Positions 5,587 to 6,995 of a DNA stretch of 6,995 bases are shown in pieces. Source of the DNA: Streptosporangiaceae bacterium (GTDB lineage: Bacteria > Actinomycetota > Actinomycetes > Streptosporangiales > Streptosporangiaceae); contig JASHOI010000579.1 of the NCBI GenBank assembly GCA_030041195.1, positions 1 through 6,995 of the forward strand. Reading direction: 5' to 3'. How positions within the stretch are numbered: position 1 is the stretch's first letter; each line of letters starts with the position of its first letter. Made by a program: the position numbers and the translations under genes. The notes beneath the pieces were generated by a model. That model did no database searches and had not been told where the DNA came from. It saw nothing but the letters and a program-made list of their open reading frames with translations.

Positions 5587-6995
5587 TCACAAACGAAACT
5601 CTAGGTCCGGCGTGAGCTCCGCAACGTCCATCTGTGCCTTCTGCAGCCTGCCGGAGTAGTCCCAATTGAGTGATTGCCAGCGAGTGAACTGGTCGAGCAC
5701 CCACACGCCGGACTGGCGGGAGCCGTTGCCCGACTTGCCGTTACCGCCAAACGGCAGGTGCGCTTCCGCCCCCGACGTGGAGTTGTTCACGCTGACCATG
5801 CCGGCCGAGACGCCTTGCCGGAACGCGAACGCCTCCCGCGCATCGTTCGTGTACACCGCTGACGACAGCCCGTAGCCAGGAGCGTTGGCGAGCTCGATCG
5901 CCTCGTCCATGGTCTGGTAGGTGGTCACCCCGACCAGCGGGCCGAACGTCTCCTGGTCGAAGATCTCGTCGCCGGGGCGCACCCCGTCGACGATCGTCGG
6001 GTGGTAGAACAGGCCGGCCTCCGGGTCTCCCACGAAGCCAGCCCGCGGGTTCGCCGCTGTGATCCGCCCGATGCCGGTCGAGCCGAGCACCTTGTGCGCC
6101 GGGCCGATCCAGCCCAGGTACTTCTCGAAACGCTCGGCGAACCGGACATCGAGCATCGGCCCGTAGAGCACGTCGGCGAACGGGTCCCCCACCGCGGCCG
6201 CCGACGCGGCCCGGTCGAACCGGATCAGGAACTCGTCGTGCACGGACTCGTGGCAGATCACGGTGCCCAGCGAGGTGCAGCGCTGGCCCGCGGTGCCGAA
6301 GCCGGCGAACAGCGCGCCCTCGACCGCGAGGTCCAGGTCGGCGCCCCGCGTAACCACCATCGGGTTCTTCCCGCCCAGTTCCAGGCAGGCGGACTGCAGG
6401 TGGCGGCCGGTCAGCTCGCCGATCCGCGCGCCGACCTCGGTGGAGCCGGTGAAGCCGACCTTGTCGACCAGCCCGGCGTCCAGCGCCTGCTCGAGCCCGG
6501 CGTAGGTCTGCTGCCCGTCGGCGTAGACCACGTTGAACACCCCGTCCGGCAGCCCGCCGCCGCGGGTAAACAGCTCGCAGAACGCGGCCGCGGCGGCCGC
6601 CGAGTACTCGGCGGGCTTCCACACCACGGTGTTGCCGCAGAGCAGCGCGGGCACGATGTACCAGGACGGGACCGCGACCGGGAAGTTGCCCGCGGTGATC
6701 ACCGCCACCACCCCGACCGGGTTACGGAACGTGAAGAGCTGCTTGTCCGGCATCTCGCTGGGGACGGTCTGGCCGTACAGGCGGCGGCCCTCGCCGAGGA
6801 AGAAGTCGCAGGTGTCGATGATCTCCTGGACCTCGCCGAGCGCTTCGGGGTACGGCTTGCCGATCTCGCGGGAGACCAGGCGGGCCAGCCCCGCCTTGTT
6901 GGCCTCCACCAGCCGGCCGATGTTCGCGATCGCCCGGCCGCGCACCGGCGCGGGCACCGCGGCCCACCCCCGCTGCGCCTGCCGCGCCGCCCGCG
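5587..6995 (-). CDS. NAD(P)-dependent aldehyde dehydrogenase, ALDH7 (aminoadipate-semialdehyde dehydrogenase) type, 5' end missing
   Basis: The frame stays open to the right edge. The visible N-terminal run AQRGWAAVPAPVRGRAIANIG matches the interior of the family, so the GTG at 6957 is not taken as the start. Counting that valine as residue 1: TAGNFPVAVPSW contains N91 of the oxyanion hole, WKPAEYS (113-119) contacts the cofactor, GFTGSTEVG (168-176) is the Rossmann turn, E193 in LELGG is the general base, and C227 in GQRCTS is the nucleophile. SVNNSTSGAEAHLPFGG near the end, and NWDYSG close to the C-terminus, resemble ALDH7/AmaB/Pcd, which oxidise alpha-aminoadipate semialdehyde (in equilibrium with piperideine-6-carboxylate) to alpha-aminoadipate. 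The segment near VLGSTGIGRITAANPRAGFVGDPEAG is longer than in many ALDHs. The fused E1 gene lies 25 bases downstream on the same strand. ALDH membership is certain; the exact substrate is likely but unproven. Confidence 0.92.
   Translation of the reverse strand, partial: RAARQAQRGWAAVPAPVRGRAIANIGRLVEANKAGLARLVSREIGKPYPEALGEVQEIIDTCDFFLGEGRRLYGQTVPSEMPDKQLFTFRNPVGVVAVITAGNFPVAVPSWYIVPALLCGNTVVWKPAEYSAAAAAAFCELFTRGGGLPDGVFNVVYADGQQTYAGLEQALDAGLVDKVGFTGSTEVGARIGELTGRHLQSACLELGGKNPMVVTRGADLDLAVEGALFAGFGTAGQRCTSLGTVICHESVHDEFLIRFDRAASAAAVGDPFADVLYGPMLDVRFAERFEKYLGWIGPAHKVLGSTGIGRITAANPRAGFVGDPEAGLFYHPTIVDGVRPGDEIFDQETFGPLVGVTTYQTMDEAIELANAPGYGLSSAVYTNDAREAFAFRQGVSAGMVSVNNSTSGAEAHLPFGGNGKSGNGSRQSGVWVLDQFTRWQSLNWDYSGRLQKAQMDVAELTPDLEFRL

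Noticed and set aside
3378..5615. A 745-codon open frame on the + strand opposite the fused E1 gene
   Set aside because: It is the antisense shadow of a clear enzyme gene, of low complexity (Arg/Gly/Ala/Val/His/Gln) with no recognisable domain. Its length follows from base composition.
6957..6957. The GTG at 6957 as the true start of the aldehyde dehydrogenase
   Set aside because: The frame stays open to the window edge, and the residues upstream (QRGWAA) continue the conserved ALDH N-terminal helix. The protein would also lack the usual N-terminal 30-50 residues.

Overview
The DNA is very GC-rich, nearly every codon ends in G or C, GTG starts occur, and the protein families are typical of actinomycetes (class C beta-lactamase-like hydrolase with a C-terminal add-on domain, STAS proteins, SorC regulators). 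This points to a high-GC actinobacterial chromosome. I cannot name the genus. I see no RNA genes, insertion sequences, CRISPR arrays or phage genes.

Layout. The left half is read on the + strand: the 3' end of a serine beta-lactamase-like hydrolase (1-564), a 156-base gap, a small STAS-domain protein (721-1080), a short intergenic region with two overlapping palindromes and a promoter-like TTGACA (1085-1138), and a tight two-gene unit. That unit is a fold-type III PLP enzyme of the D-threonine aldolase / D-serine dehydratase family (1149-2339) and a SorC-family regulator (2346-3344) only 6 bases downstream. The right half is read on the - strand: an ALDH7-like aldehyde dehydrogenase whose 5' end lies beyond the right edge (5587-6995), followed 25 bases later by a single-chain E1 (alpha+beta fused) of a 2-oxoacid dehydrogenase (3369-5561). 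The two halves converge on a 24-base gap with dyad symmetry at 3359-3397.

How the genes may work together. The PLP enzyme and SorC regulator look like a self-contained metabolite-controlled unit, with the TGAGCA-TT-TGCTCA dyad just upstream of the promoter as the obvious candidate operator. The PLP enzyme keeps the PLP lysine and phosphate-binding motifs, but the C-terminal metal ligands of characterised D-threonine aldolases and D-serine dehydratases appear replaced (Tyr and Pro), so its chemistry may differ from the named enzymes. On the other strand, ALDH7 plus fused E1 would fit alpha-aminoadipate semialdehyde -> aminoadipate -> (transamination) -> 2-oxoadipate -> glutaryl-CoA, that is lysine catabolism. 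This is an inference: no aminotransferase, E2 or E3 gene lies in the window.
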